From positions 62,001 to 126,000 of the forward strand of contig NZ_NFLN01000002.1 of the NCBI RefSeq assembly GCF_002160955.1: a stretch of 64,000 bases of DNA. Reading direction: 5' to 3'. The stretch is from Gemmiger sp. An120. GTDB lineage: Bacteria > Bacillota > Clostridia > Oscillospirales > Ruminococcaceae. The position numbers and the translations under genes are program-made. This document shows positions 1-12,000 of this stretch, piece after piece (the stretch's first letter is position 1; every line of letters begins with the position of its first letter). The notes beneath the pieces are model-generated. The model was not told where the DNA came from, did no database searches, and saw only the letters and a list, made by a program, of their open reading frames with translations.

Positions 1-205
1 TCTGAATGACAGCGAATTTCCGACGGGGGATTATGAAAGAGGATATTATGTGGTCCCCGACGAATACACGAAAACCCAAAATAATTACACCGCGATCGTC
101 AACCGTGCGCTGGAAAACCGAAAAAATGTGACGTGTGTAACGTGGAAGACATTGAAACGTGAAATCAACAAAAGGGAGGCTGCGTGCCATGAAGAACAAC
201 AATAA
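1..205 (+). CDS. 3' end of a gene preceding the DinG-like helicase (partial)
   Basis: The frame beginning at base 2 is open from the window edge to a TAA at 203-205, encoding about 67 residues of a C-terminus rich in Tyr, Val, Asn and Lys, with a YYVVPDEY stretch. Its stop overlaps the next gene's ATG (189) by 17 nt, which indicates translational coupling in one operon. pPIWI-RE islands typically have three genes: a pPIWI-RE protein, a DinG-type helicase and a restriction-nuclease-fold protein. By position this should be the nuclease-fold member, but no catalytic motif falls inside the window, so the identity is inferred from context only. Confidence 0.5.
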   Translation, partial: LNDSEFPTGDYERGYYVVPDEYTKTQNNYTAIVNRALENRKNVTCVTWKTLKREINKREAACHEEQQ

Positions 206-3200
206 GGATGCCTGGTATGCGCCTCTTTCCGCGCAGTTTCAGCGCATTGAAGGCGCAATGCCGCTGCCGCGTTTTGCGGCCATCGAGGCGGTTCTGTATC
301 TCTTGCATTTGGCCGCACCGGATGCCGATCCGGCAAAAGCCTACCTTTTGTTCACGCAATACCAACTGATCGGAGCAACGCGATGCTCCCCCTTGGAACA
401 CACGCTTCAGCAGGCGCGATTCAGACTGGGGTATTACCGCTCTCAAAAGTATTGGCAGGATGATTTGAGAGTATATCGAGATTCGCGTTACGACGCGGTT
501 CGTGCGTTTTTCATTCGGGAAGCGGACGGAAAACGCTCTTTTTCGAAAATATCCGAGCCATATCCCTATCCGTACGAAGAGCGCGAAAAGGAATGGGCGC
601 GCTTTTGGCCGGAGAATGTTGAAAACGCGAAGACGCCCCTTTACGCAGGGAATGGCACCTACCGCTATATCTACAATCTGGAAAGCGGAGAGGCTGAAAC
701 GGTTCATGTCAAACTGGACGGTGAGAACACCGGTACGGCATGGGCGGCTTCGGCGGGGAAAAACAGCAGGGCGCCCATTACCATTTCCATCAGCGAGCTG
801 CTGAGCACTGCGGAAAGGATGGCTGAAATCCGTCCGGGGGACCCCTGCCACACCATCCTTAAAACAAATGTCTTGAAGAAAATCAACGGTTCTGCCGTTC
901 AGCCTTGCTCAGAGTTTGCGATCCACGATGTGGTCAACATGGTGGGTATGGTAGGCGCCGGCAAGTCAACATTGATCAAGGTCCTGTCCTTCTGGTGCCA
1001 TCAGCATGGACTGCGAATGGCTGTGGTGGTTGACACGGTTGCTGAAACACTGAGCTTGCAGAAATATCTGTCCGATCTCGGTGTTGCGGCAAGTCCGTTG
1101 ATCGGCCGCAGCGAAAGGCTGAAATACATCAATCAGGTCTCACAGCCCGACGAAATCTGTTTGCCCGCAGCATATTCCCAATACTTGACGCCTGCTTGCC
1201 TTATTGATGGAATGGACGAGCAGCACGACGCAGCGATCGTTTTCGGAAAAGAGCCATGTTACTCTCTCAAAAAGGGGGACCGGTATTTTCTTTGCCCTTA
1301 TTTTGAGCAGTGCTCCGGAACGAAAATGCTTCGAGAGTGCTATTCCGCTTCTGTGGTAGTTACAACGGTTGCGGGCTTTGCGGCATCGCGGGTGGGTCAG
1401 GCGAGAGAGACCTTTTTGGAATTGGTGATGCTAGATTTCGATCTGGTTGTGTTTGATGAGAGCGACAGAGTTCAGAAAACGCTGGATCATTTTTTTATGC
1501 CAGAGACCGGTTTCAATGACTACATTCGGGAGTGCGCTGAAGATTGCAGCGCATACATGAAATTGAGCAGCAAACATCGGGAGGAGAACCTGGCTGTTCA
1601 GCGATATGATGAAATGCAGCGCCAAAGTGTGACTGTGCTGAGCTGTATTGTGAAGTCTCTGCACCATGAGCTGGGGACATGGAGAAAAATCGCGTATGGG
1701 GATCCCTTCTCGGCACTCACACTGTTAGAGGATTTATACCAAACAGAAACGGAATTCAAGATCCCGCATGCCGTCTATCGGGAAATCTATGACCTGATCG
1801 ATATGCAAGACGAGGAGAAAATACGGCAGAGCACCTTGTGGGCGGTGCTGGAGAGTTCCTGCAAAAGTACAGACGAGTTTTTCTTTGATCGGATGTATCG
1901 TTTGTGGTTGGCAGAGCTTGGAGCGTCTTTTCCCCGGCCAGAAAAAAATAAAGCGAGAAAGATACAGGACGCCCGCATCAAATTGATTTTGCGGTTGATT
2001 TACTTCGACCACTTTATCCGAGGATTGAGCGATGCATATGAAGCCAGCCATGAAACTTCCTATGGACAGAATGAGCTGTTTGGCTTTCTGCAAACCCGCT
2101 TCCGTCAGCAACAGCATTACCTTCCTTCGGCATTATGCGGCAATCTGTTTGGCCTGAAAAAAACGGATGAGGAAGACATCATTCTGTTCCGCCAATTTGC
2201 CTTCGGAAGAAGTCTGATGAAGGATCTGCCTTATTTGAGGACGGACGACCAGGGGAATCCCGCCGGCCCCCATGTGATCCTCTTGTCCGGTTCCAGCTGG
2301 GCTGAAGGGTCTTATGAGTATCACATCAATCGTCCGGTAAAGTACATTTTAGAGGCAGACGCTGAAAAACGGGCGTTTTTGGAAAAAACACGCTTTTTTG
2401 AGTCCGGTTTCCTTGAACGCGTTTCCGGCTCCGGAGACGATCAGCGGATGGCACAATTGCGCGCAGCAACACAAAAGACTGTCGATTTGATCATCCGTGA
2501 ATATGAGCGCAAAGCAGGGAAGATCTTGCTGGTCGTGAACAGCTATGCGCAGGCACAGGAAGTGCAGCAGACGCTGGACACCGCCTTGCGAAAGGTGAAT
2601 TGTTCGGCTCGCACTTGCAGGATGATCGCCGATGCCATCAATGCGCCCAGCAGCGAAAATACCGTCCGGCGTGGAGAAGTCAGCCGTTTCGCACAAATGA
2701 ATGCAGAGATTCTGATTGCGCCGGCAATGGCCATTGAACGTGGACACAACATCGTGGATGAGCACGGACATTCTGCGCTTTCAGCTGTTTTTTTCATGGT
2801 TCGCCCCATGGCGGTTCCGGATGATATTCAGCAGAAGGGCAGTAAGCTGAATGGACTTGCGGAGTCCCGTTGCAAACGGGAACCGCAGGAATCCTTGTTT
2901 GCATACAACGCGAGAATCCGCCAGTTTGCCGCACAGCAATGGAACAAAATGAGCAAGACCAAGTCATTTGGCATTGCGGAACTGAGTGCAGACGAAAGAA
3001 AAGACGTGGTCGCGACCCTTTTCGTATTGATTTTGCAGATTTTCGGTCGTTTGGCACGCGTGACAGACGTGACCAAACCCGCTCCGCATGTCTACTTTAT
3101 CGATGGCGCATTTCGCTGCCGGCCCGAAAAGTCCGGTGATTTTGACTGCCTTTCTGAATTGGGTCAGTACCTGGAAAAGCTGATGACGCAGGAAGAAAGT

Positions 3201-3272
3201 GCAGAAATCGCAAAAACACTCTATGCACCCTTCTATCAATCTTACAGAAAGGACATTCCTTATGAGCAATAA
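189..3272 (+). CDS. DinG/XPD-family helicase of a pPIWI-RE island (pPIWI_RE_Z-type)
   Basis: Predicted ATP-dependent SF2 DNA helicase of 1,027 residues. ATG 189 is chosen over GTG 159 because GGGAGG lies 8 nt upstream. Residues about 15-120 form an N-terminal helical domain like the Z domain of pPIWI-RE three-gene islands. Walker A (VGAGKST) is near residue 255 and the DExD-type box (VVFDESD) near 418. Between them four cysteines at about 357-384 are spaced like the Fe-S cluster of DinG/XPD helicases. A late motif LLSGSSW is near 698 and the motif VI-like QIFGRLARV near 948. The gene overlaps both neighbours (17 nt upstream, 11 nt downstream), so the three products are probably made together. 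The helicase should unwind nucleic acid for the PIWI partner. The helicase call is firm; the island assignment rests on the neighbour and on recall of the family. Confidence 0.8.
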   Translation: MKNNNKDAWYAPLSAQFQRIEGAMPLPRFAAIEAVLYLLHLAAPDADPAKAYLLFTQYQLIGATRCSPLEHTLQQARFRLGYYRSQKYWQDDLRVYRDSRYDAVRAFFIREADGKRSFSKISEPYPYPYEEREKEWARFWPENVENAKTPLYAGNGTYRYIYNLESGEAETVHVKLDGENTGTAWAASAGKNSRAPITISISELLSTAERMAEIRPGDPCHTILKTNVLKKINGSAVQPCSEFAIHDVVNMVGMVGAGKSTLIKVLSFWCHQHGLRMAVVVDTVAETLSLQKYLSDLGVAASPLIGRSERLKYINQVSQPDEICLPAAYSQYLTPACLIDGMDEQHDAAIVFGKEPCYSLKKGDRYFLCPYFEQCSGTKMLRECYSASVVVTTVAGFAASRVGQARETFLELVMLDFDLVVFDESDRVQKTLDHFFMPETGFNDYIRECAEDCSAYMKLSSKHREENLAVQRYDEMQRQSVTVLSCIVKSLHHELGTWRKIAYGDPFSALTLLEDLYQTETEFKIPHAVYREIYDLIDMQDEEKIRQSTLWAVLESSCKSTDEFFFDRMYRLWLAELGASFPRPEKNKARKIQDARIKLILRLIYFDHFIRGLSDAYEASHETSYGQNELFGFLQTRFRQQQHYLPSALCGNLFGLKKTDEEDIILFRQFAFGRSLMKDLPYLRTDDQGNPAGPHVILLSGSSWAEGSYEYHINRPVKYILEADAEKRAFLEKTRFFESGFLERVSGSGDDQRMAQLRAATQKTVDLIIREYERKAGKILLVVNSYAQAQEVQQTLDTALRKVNCSARTCRMIADAINAPSSENTVRRGEVSRFAQMNAEILIAPAMAIERGHNIVDEHGHSALSAVFFMVRPMAVPDDIQQKGSKLNGLAESRCKREPQESLFAYNARIRQFAAQQWNKMSKTKSFGIAELSADERKDVVATLFVLILQIFGRLARVTDVTKPAPHVYFIDGAFRCRPEKSGDFDCLSELGQYLEKLMTQEESAEIAKTLYAPFYQSYRKDIPYEQ

Positions 3273-5742
3273 GATTTACCCCCTGGCGTACACCATCGCT
3301 CCGAATCAAAGCTGTACGCTTTATTACCTTGGGTTCCCGGAGCGCTGGAAAACGGTATTGCTGGACATTGCGCGCAAACACAACCCGCGGTTCAAGGATG
3401 AATACGGCCTTCCCACAAATTCGCTCAAAAAGCTGGTGGAAAGCTGGATGGATGGCGTGATTGCCTTGGCACCGCTGAAAAAAGACAGTGTGGATGACCA
3501 CTGGCTTACTTCCTGCTCCGCTTATACCGAAAACGATCTTCGTGCCCTTTGTGAGCTGATCAAGGTTTGGATCAAGGGAACTTATGTTGTACCGCCACGC
3601 GTTTCTCCCCTGGTCAAAAAACTGGCCGCTGACTTTTGCGGGGAAATCAAGCCGGACGCATTTGCGGCGCTTCAAAGCAGCGCTGTGATCTGCCTTGCTT
3701 TTGAAAATGGTACCGTGAGTGAAGATGCGTATCAAGCGATTCCGCTTTTGGTCATCAATCACTTGCTGGGAAAGGAAGTCATGCTGCATGATCAACCGCT
3801 CCAGCTTTGTTATGCCGCAAAAAATCAGTTGATCAGCCACCCGCTGTCTGATCCGAAAAGCGGGCACCGGTATTCTTTTGTGTTCGATTTTTCAGTGCAG
3901 ACCACTCCGCCAAAAAGAAAAGCCCTGCTTTTGTGCCAAATGAGTATTCGGCGCTGGATTCCCGGCTCTTCAAAAAAAGACCGTGCGCCATTTTTGAAAG
4001 AGAACATCAATGCCCATATCAAAGTTGGAGAAACTAAATATTGTCAGGTGCAGATCGAATACAATCACGCGGCTGCAAAGGTGGATTGGAAGGAACAGGA
4101 TAAAGAGTGTTACAACATTTGGGGATATCAGCAGCTGCCTTCTGCTGAAGATGTTCTGATGGATCCGGAAGCAGATACTGTCCGCATTCTCCTCCCCTAC
4201 AAAAACGGTATGCCGGGAATGGAGAAATCCAAAATCGGGACCGGCGTCCCGGTGCTAGACAAGGCGTGCTTGTATCGATCCATCTTTGGCTTGCTGCGAG
4301 AATGCAATGTGGTGTGTGAGCAGCCCGAGGCAAACCGCGTTTCCATGAAGGGACAAAAAATTCCGTGCCTTCATAACCCGCAAGAATATAACTGCCCTGA
4401 AGAATTCCGCCAATGGGTAAGTAAGTGTGCCGAAACGGATGAAATCAATTTTGAAATATACGGTCTGTGGAAAGATCCTGTGCAGGAGGAATTGCTGCAA
4501 AAGATCCAAGAAAAGATCGAGCAGGATTTTGGCCCAAACACACAGAATTCCTGCTTGCAAATACATTGTGTACCCAAAGAGGTTGGAAATCTGGCCGATG
4601 CCCTGCCGGATGATGAAAAGAACACGAAAATCCAATACAGCGATCGCATTATGAACACGATCGGCAAGACAGAGACCGTAACCGCGTGTATTTTTGTTTT
4701 GCCCGGCCAGGAGCAGTACACCGAAGGAGATCCGAAGCAAGTGCTCCGAAACGCATTTGCTCGAACCGGCCGAGTTGTGCAGTTCATCACACCAGAAGAG
4801 AATGGGAGGAACGACAAAATTCGAAGTGCGGTGTATGACCTCTACCGTCAACTGGGTGTTGTTGCTTTGCTGGATTCGGCGAAGGTGCTTCCTCCTCTGG
4901 CCAATACCCCTTGCGTTGGGATGCACCTTTGCACACAGGTTCACGGCATTGCAAACAGGGCGCGTTTTCTCCCCGTTTATGTCACCGTGAATATCCCCGA
5001 GGGAAAAACAAGAGTCCAGTGCGATGCTTTTTCGAAACGAGCTGTGTCGTATCGGGAAGCCTGCCTTGAAATGGCTAAGCTTTTCTGGGACGGAAATTTG
5101 GAGCAGCGCTGTGTTGAGGCAAGCCGCGTGCCAGCCAAGCAAAAACTGATCGAACTGAAAAATCAATTTTACTGCAAAGAGGATGGCGCTTTGCTGGTCG
5201 TGCGGTCAGATGGCACCACGCGCGCCGTGTGGGGTGGAATTTCCGACAAGGAAATCAGAGATTATGATGCAACGGAACCATACTGCCCCGCAGAAATCAA
5301 TGTGGGAATACCGAAAAATCCGTATAAGATGCCTCTGCTCGGATCCGGGGTGAGAATTATGCGAATCCGAAGCAACCAGGAGGTTCCTGACTATTACACG
5401 GATCTCAGCCCAAAATCCACCGAAGAGCGGCTGCAGCACACTTCTTCCTCCGGAATATTCCGATACGATGATGTCTTTTGGGGAATTCATGCGAAACCGA
5501 ATGATATTCAATACACTAACAGCTTCAAGGCTTCTAGAATCGATCATCCCCAGCAGCGATTTGCTGAAAAGGATATGATTGAGTTATACCCGCTGCAACT
5601 GCAGCCAGGTGACATAGCGGATAATTGGGTGTTCTACACCAATGCATTACGCCATGTTCCCATCCAATACAACCAATCGCTTGTTCTTCCTCTTCCGCTG
5701 CACCTGGCAGAAGGACTGGAAGAATACCTGTTTGACGCATAA
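3262..5742 (+). CDS. pPIWI-RE family protein (prokaryotic PIWI, RNase H-fold)
   Basis: Protein of 826 residues, starting at ATG 3262 behind AAAGGA and inside the end of the helicase gene. The N-terminal half resembles the X/MID-type regions of pPIWI-RE proteins. The C-terminal half, from about residue 530, has the RNase H-fold layout of the family: a first-strand region around VGMHLCTQVHG, a later RIRSNQEVPDY segment near 700 with the Arg and Glu expected of RE proteins, then SGIFRYDDVFWG and KPND near 730-745. The family is known from comparative genomics as a predicted guide- or hybrid-binding nuclease in phage/plasmid conflict, working with a DinG helicase. Downstream lies only a short tail and a strong terminator, so this is the last gene of the operon. 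The assignment comes from motif reading plus the DinG partner. Confidence 0.7.
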   Translation: MSNKIYPLAYTIAPNQSCTLYYLGFPERWKTVLLDIARKHNPRFKDEYGLPTNSLKKLVESWMDGVIALAPLKKDSVDDHWLTSCSAYTENDLRALCELIKVWIKGTYVVPPRVSPLVKKLAADFCGEIKPDAFAALQSSAVICLAFENGTVSEDAYQAIPLLVINHLLGKEVMLHDQPLQLCYAAKNQLISHPLSDPKSGHRYSFVFDFSVQTTPPKRKALLLCQMSIRRWIPGSSKKDRAPFLKENINAHIKVGETKYCQVQIEYNHAAAKVDWKEQDKECYNIWGYQQLPSAEDVLMDPEADTVRILLPYKNGMPGMEKSKIGTGVPVLDKACLYRSIFGLLRECNVVCEQPEANRVSMKGQKIPCLHNPQEYNCPEEFRQWVSKCAETDEINFEIYGLWKDPVQEELLQKIQEKIEQDFGPNTQNSCLQIHCVPKEVGNLADALPDDEKNTKIQYSDRIMNTIGKTETVTACIFVLPGQEQYTEGDPKQVLRNAFARTGRVVQFITPEENGRNDKIRSAVYDLYRQLGVVALLDSAKVLPPLANTPCVGMHLCTQVHGIANRARFLPVYVTVNIPEGKTRVQCDAFSKRAVSYREACLEMAKLFWDGNLEQRCVEASRVPAKQKLIELKNQFYCKEDGALLVVRSDGTTRAVWGGISDKEIRDYDATEPYCPAEINVGIPKNPYKMPLLGSGVRIMRIRSNQEVPDYYTDLSPKSTEERLQHTSSSGIFRYDDVFWGIHAKPNDIQYTNSFKASRIDHPQQRFAEKDMIELYPLQLQPGDIADNWVFYTNALRHVPIQYNQSLVLPLPLHLAEGLEEYLFDA

Positions 5743-5882
5743 TAAGATGTATAACCGAATTGAACCTTTTCAGAGACTGGAATATAGAGTACGGGGCATC
5801 AAAATACATTGCTGTTATATTATTTGTAGCAACCCAAAAGGGCATCCGTTGAATAAATTGAAGATCGAGTATATGTAAATCG

Positions 5883-5928
5883 AAAAAGCCCACGGAACCG
5901 TGTAAGCAAACAGTTCCGTGGGCTTTTT
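5883..5928. terminator. Bidirectional rho-independent terminator between converging operons
   Basis: A perfect 16-bp inverted repeat (AAAAAGCCCACGGAAC at 5883-5898 pairing with 5913-5928) with a 14-nt loop. The stem has A-runs on one side and T-runs on the other, so it ends transcripts in both directions: the pPIWI-RE operon (+) and the helicase locus (-). Confidence 0.9.
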
Positions 5929-6007
5929 TAATTGTGTCAGTCAAGAAATCAAAGAGCAAGAGAGGTCAACTTTTACTCAGCCTATTTTACGTAGGAATCA
6001 AGTTGCG

Positions 6008-9000
6008 CTATTGAATGTTATCAAGAATTTTCTGGACAGCATAAGGTTTGGCATGCTTGATATAAGCGTCACTTACATAAATGGTATCAGTAGCTTGCGG
6101 TTCAACCCACATTGCGGGATATACAACAACCTTTTTTGTGTTTCTTCGTCCAGTAGCAACAATTTCACCATTAGAAGTAATCTCGCAACCAGATTGCTTA
6201 AGAATATTTACCAAAGGCATTATCATCTTTATCTGTGTCTCTGGTTTGATTGGCGACGCATTTATCCCATCGACACCCCACTTAAGAAGTTGGAGCGCGG
6301 CGAAACGATCAAGCATACCATGGACATATTGATTCCTGTAATACTTTAGACATTTAGAGCACGCCGATCCGCAATTGCAAGCACTTAGAAGGTCTTTCAT
6401 ATCAGTGAGCAGTTCAACAATCGCATCAGCCACACTGACAGCATAACCAGCGCCACTTGACAGGCTATCATAAAGATAAATATCAACATAAGAGGCTTCA
6501 GAACCAGTTCTAAGACGATAACCAGTAACGAGTTCGGTAAATTCAACATCAAGCTTTTTGCTTGCCACAAGTCGCAGTGCTTCAGCTAGGGATTGCGCTG
6601 CTCGATTAAGCCATGGATTGTCGTTTCTTCTGACATCAATGATCCTATCGTCAATTGTGAATTCGAGAACTAACATATCAGTTATAAAGTCATAGCCAAG
6701 ATTCACATTAAAACAGTTGCGGTGGAGACATTTACTTCGAGCATACTTCGACTTGTAAGGTCTGTTAATATCGTTTAGAACAGAAACATCATCACCCGGC
6801 ATAGCAGCTCCACAGTCCTTGCAGACCATAAAACCTTTGTCATCCGATCCTTTGTTCAGCATGATAATGCGTTGGTTTGTTCGTGAAGCAATCCGTATGT
6901 TTTTACAGCCTGTGACAAGTTTCATTTCTTCAGCCTCGGGTAGAGTTGAATAAAGAGGCTGCTGTACAGCAGTGTATTCTTCTGACAGCTGAACATCTGG
7001 TATCGATTCGGCATTTCTTGGTGCAAAGCCCCATGGACGCATCATTTCACGGGCGATTTTCAAATCACTATTTCCACAAAACGGGCAACTCTTGGTTTCA
7101 TCCTCCCTTAAGCCGAACCAACCACACTCAGAACAAGAGATTATCTCCTTCACATAATTCGGATCTTCTGTATAAGCACGTGCCGGAGTCAGCGATTGAC
7201 CGTGGCGGCGCTCGCTTCCAGGATAGTAGAATCCGCCAATCTGATAGGTCTGCTTATCAACAACGATTGCTCTACCAGGGGTATATTCTCCAATAGCAAT
7301 ATCCAGGCCACGGTCAACTTCGTAAAGAATTTTTCCGTATATATCCGGTATGTAAGTGCTTACGACATTTTTGGGGAAAGAATATGTCGGGATAATTCCT
7401 TCTTCATAGAGAGCATCCAGAAGAATCTTTGCCTCACCCTCCTTAGCCCCTTCTTCTACTCCAAAAAGTTCGGGATGTGTCTGACATTTTTCTCTAAGTG
7501 TATCGAAAGATTTTTTCAGCGCATTCTCAAACACTGAATAGTGAAACGGTATCCCGACGGGCAGAAGCAGCTTGTCTTTATCAGCGTTGTAAGTAGCAAG
7601 ATAGTGCTTAAAATCATCAAGAAAGTCGTTCAGAAAAACTGCAGCTGAAACTGTGTCAAGACTCGTATGCTTTTCCAAAAGAAATTCTTGGAGAATAACC
7701 ATAGCAAGATGACGCTGGAGAAGTTTTTCGCTTCTTACATCAATCCAAGGCTTGCGAGGATCACCGCGGAACATAGGGATTGGATCATTGAAGTACAGTG
7801 TATCATGCGGACCATCTTCACAGAAGGTAACGATAGTAGACAAACTAGATCCACGCCGACCTGCACGACCAGCTCGCTGCTGGTAATTTTCACGCATGGG
7901 AGGAATATTGCGCAAGCCGACCGCAACCAGAGAGCCAATATCGATACCAACTTCCATTGTGGTTGTACTGCTAAGGATATCAACAGGTATCTCACCATCT
8001 TGGATTAAATCTTGGAAGCGCAATTCATACTGTTCGGTTTTACTCCAAAGATCATGACGTTGGTCTTTATGTGAGAGCTGAGCAGTGTGTTCCTCGGTGT
8101 CAATTACATGAATCGGCTCGCCTTGAAGCGCATCAGCTACCGGTTTTCTCCAGAAACCAAGTGCCTCATATTCGCCAGATTTCATCTCATGGATATGAGA
8201 AGATCCACAGCTTGGACATTTACCTTTCAGTGTAAAAGGAGTCAATTCAGAGCATTGTTCACATTTATACCATACATGAGAAGTATCAAAACGTGGCTTT
8301 ACTCGAGACAGGTCAATATACAATTTCCCATTATCAGGCTGCACTGAATCAAGAAATTCTTCCTTTAACACTCGTTTCCACGCCATCTCGGTTTTATTCC
8401 CGTCATGCCATTCCATGATTTCACGAATGGTTTTTGAGAATCCCCAATCCTTATCAAGTCCGTAACCACTGTAATTAGGGCGGACTTTCAACCGAATTGT
8501 GTCACTAATTGTATGGCCGATGGCTGTAGACATATCGCAAATTGATAGTATCCAAGCATTAAAAAAATCAATAAACTCCTCATCAGTAACTGTCACATTG
8601 TTCTCTTCGAGTGCATCTACCGCATCAAAAAGAGCTTGATCTGTAGGTTCAATCCAGCTTGTGGCCGAGTCATACAAGGTATTATAGCCACCAGCAAACA
8701 AACGCAGGAGATGCTCTTGCATCTGAACGGGAGCGTTTGCAATCGTGAATCTTGGGGTATACTCTCGCCCTCGTTTTACACAGCGATTGTAGTTGTTCAG
8801 TGCAGCAGTGCAATCTTCAGCAAATTTTATCCGCTCAGGCGCATGAAAAATCTGCACATGATGCTGACCAGCGGCAAGGCAAAAATAATCATACAGCGAA
8901 TTCATCGACTGCTCAACCGTTTGTTCTTCCATCATTTTGATGGCGATTGCAAATAATTGCCTTGCAGCAGATATGTCCGAAGCCTCTGACATATCTCGAG

Positions 9001-12000
9001 CTAGCTTTGCTGCTCGCTGACGACTGTCCGAAAACAGCAAAACTTTGCGCCCTTCGTTAGGAAAACGATTCGGATCACTGTCCTTCCCTGGTACAGCGGG
9101 TTGCAGTTGAAACTGTGCTTTGATTAGGTTGAAGAAAGACTGGTTGCCTCGTGTATTAAACGAAGTGAGCTGTGATGTGGAAAGCTGATGTCTGCAATGC
9201 GGACAAGTCGGGAATGTAATAATCTGCGGTCTACCTTTTGCAGAGTAGTTGCAATAGTACAGTTTTCTAATCCATGGTTTTCCAGCGGATGCGTCATCTA
9301 TGAAGTTAATAAATTCGCTTTTAATATCAAGATAACAGGGACGTATAGCATTTTTACCCTGTTTTGCAGGGAGCTCAAAATCGTCAGTTGGAATGAACAG
9401 ATGTATTTCTTTCATCCTGCGATCCATCAACTGACCGGGATAATGCCACAGATATACATTTCCATGGAGCCCAGAGTCATCTTCAAGAACATAGCCTTTG
9501 AAGAACAGCGCACCACAACGCCGATCATTATAAAGTTCGTATACCACACTACCACAATGTGGACAAATCAAATTACCATCCGATAAGTAGATTTCTCCTA
9601 AATTGAGTCCACCTTCCGAGTGAGAGCAACTACAATTGGTGTTGGTACAGGCATATACCCCCGAAATACCTTTGAAGAGCATGTGCATACGTGCAGGGAA
9701 AAGGACAGAGCCTTTAGCGTTTTTTGCAAGCGGTGCAATTGCCAAAAGGACACTAACCGCCTTGAGCGCATCCTCTGTATTGAGCTCAGGAAAGATATAA
9801 GAAGAAAGTTCTCCAAGTGATACTGCATTTCCGCGGCAATACTTTATAAGCTCGTGGAACGGACGGTAATAGACAAGGTTTTCGTACATCCAGTTGTATA
9901 TTGATCCCAAGGATGTAATGCTAGGATCAAATCCGTCTAAGTGCCTCCAGAATGACAAAAGCGCAGAAAGTTTCACTTCATCCCTGTCTTCAAATTGACC
10001 AGGATCTGAGTTTAATAGGAGCTCGGTGGGAATATCATATTTCAGCTGTCCGTCAATTACCTCCCGCGCACCCGTCAAGTAACAGAAACGAGTTGCTGTG
10101 TCAGAAGCGGTAAGTTCATTTGCAAACTTCATTACGGAATCAACGTCTTGCTGATTTTTGTTAGGCATACTTGCGGTAGTAAGTATAAATTGTACACGAT
10201 CACGACTGATACCGAGCTTATGGAACAGTCTGCGAATCAGTAATGCCACTTCGCCACCGGATGAACCACGGTACATATGAGCTTCATCTATAACGAACAA
10301 TAATTTATTCTCGCTGTTTGAAGCCAGCCATTCGCGTGTATCATCCCAGATCTTTTGTTCTCTAGGACGCAATAGCATGTATTCCAACATAGAATAGTTT
10401 GTAATGAGAATATCCGGGCAGAATTGCTGCATTTCAAATCGTGTTATCAGCTCTGCATCATCATCGTTTGGAATATGCTTACTCTCATGCAGACCTTGAA
10501 GGAACTGATTCATATCTGCCTTTGCAGGTATCTTTCCTTCTTTGAGAAGACGATTGAAGAATTCTTTCTCAGAATCATTTTGCGGGAAAGACATCCTTGC
10601 TAAGGTTCTTTCAAGTTTTCTGTCCTGGTCTGTGGAAGGTTGAGTTCCAGGGTATGGAGTCCTGCCAGTATACATTCCAAACTGAGGACGACGTACTCCG
10701 GTACCGCAGGTATTTCGGAAGATTTTGATAAACTTGTTGTCAGGATCTCCAATCATTCTTCTGAGTCGGCTAACCTGGTCTGAAACCAAGGCGTTCATCG
10801 GGTACATAATAATTGTACGAACACCTCGTTTTGCCCATGATTCCCTGGAATTTCTTGCTTCAGCTGCCATCTTTGCAAGAAGTGGCCACATAAAACACTC
10901 AGTTTTACCGGAACCAGTACCAGTCGAAACAAACAAGTTTTATCCTCTGGCGGCAGCTTCAAGTGCCGATATCTGGTGAGCGAATGGAGAAGGGAATACT
11001 CCTATACCAGCCTTTGCTAACTGCAAGAAATACTCTTTCATCCAATCTTCAAGGGATGCTGTTTCAATGCCGTTTTGTACCGTAACATATGCCGGAGAGG
11101 ATTCAATAAAAGGTCTTTGATAAAGCAATCCCTCATCATCAATATGAATCATTTCTGCCCAATACTGGATTTTGAAATGAGCAAAACTGGCACACAGGTT
11201 AATGAATTTTTGAGTAACTTCAAAACCGTCTTCAACGACTAAGTGTTGTACCGAGTATTTTTCAAGCCAGGATTTCAAAGATTTTGGAGAAACAAATTTG
11301 ACGAACATATCTAAGTCCACTTCGCCAATTGGGTAATTTCGTATTTCCTTATGAGTAACGATTTTCCAAATATCTGCCGCTCTATTTTCGGGAGAATAAG
11401 AACAGAGTATTGCCCTTAGGTAATAACTTAAATATTCTTTTGGCTCCAAGAAATAGTCAAGTGGGATGCTATTTTCTTTGAAAAAGAAATAGTAGTCGTA
11501 AGCATATGATTTTAACTCCCATATGCCAATGTACGAATGATCAAAATAGGTTGTTCTATTATTAAATGCATATCTGTCTTCATGCTTTTTGAGAATTCCT
11601 TCCATTTTTTGCGTGTTTTTAGCGGAAGACTCAAAAAGCATCCTCAGAAAAGATACTGCATTCTTGTATCGTTCGGGCGGGGATATATTAAAGGCCCGCC
11701 GAAGCTCCAAAGTTGTATTCTCTTGCGGTCCAAAATAAGAGAGTGTTGCAATCCTTGCTCTCATCTTATATAGCAAAATAGAGACATAGTCGGCAGGTGG
11801 ATTTTGTTCTGCGTCAGAAGCAACCAACATCTCGATGTGATTTTTTCCCTTTCCGAGCAAACGACCATAATATATTTTCTTAGCTAAATCTTTGCTATTC
11901 TCAAGTTCGGAATTCAGTGAAACGTAGTCGTTATTAAGATAAAGTTGAAAAAGAGTATCTACAGGCTCATATGCATTTGGAACAGGGAACGGTGAATGAT

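Noticed and set aside
4255-5166. 303-codon minus-strand open frame in the pPIWI-RE gene
   Set aside because: Antisense shadow; the plus strand carries the recognisable protein and operon overlaps.
5747-5878. 43-codon plus-strand ORF between the pPIWI-RE gene and the terminator
   Set aside because: No ribosome binding site and no known family; the short tail before a terminator explains it.
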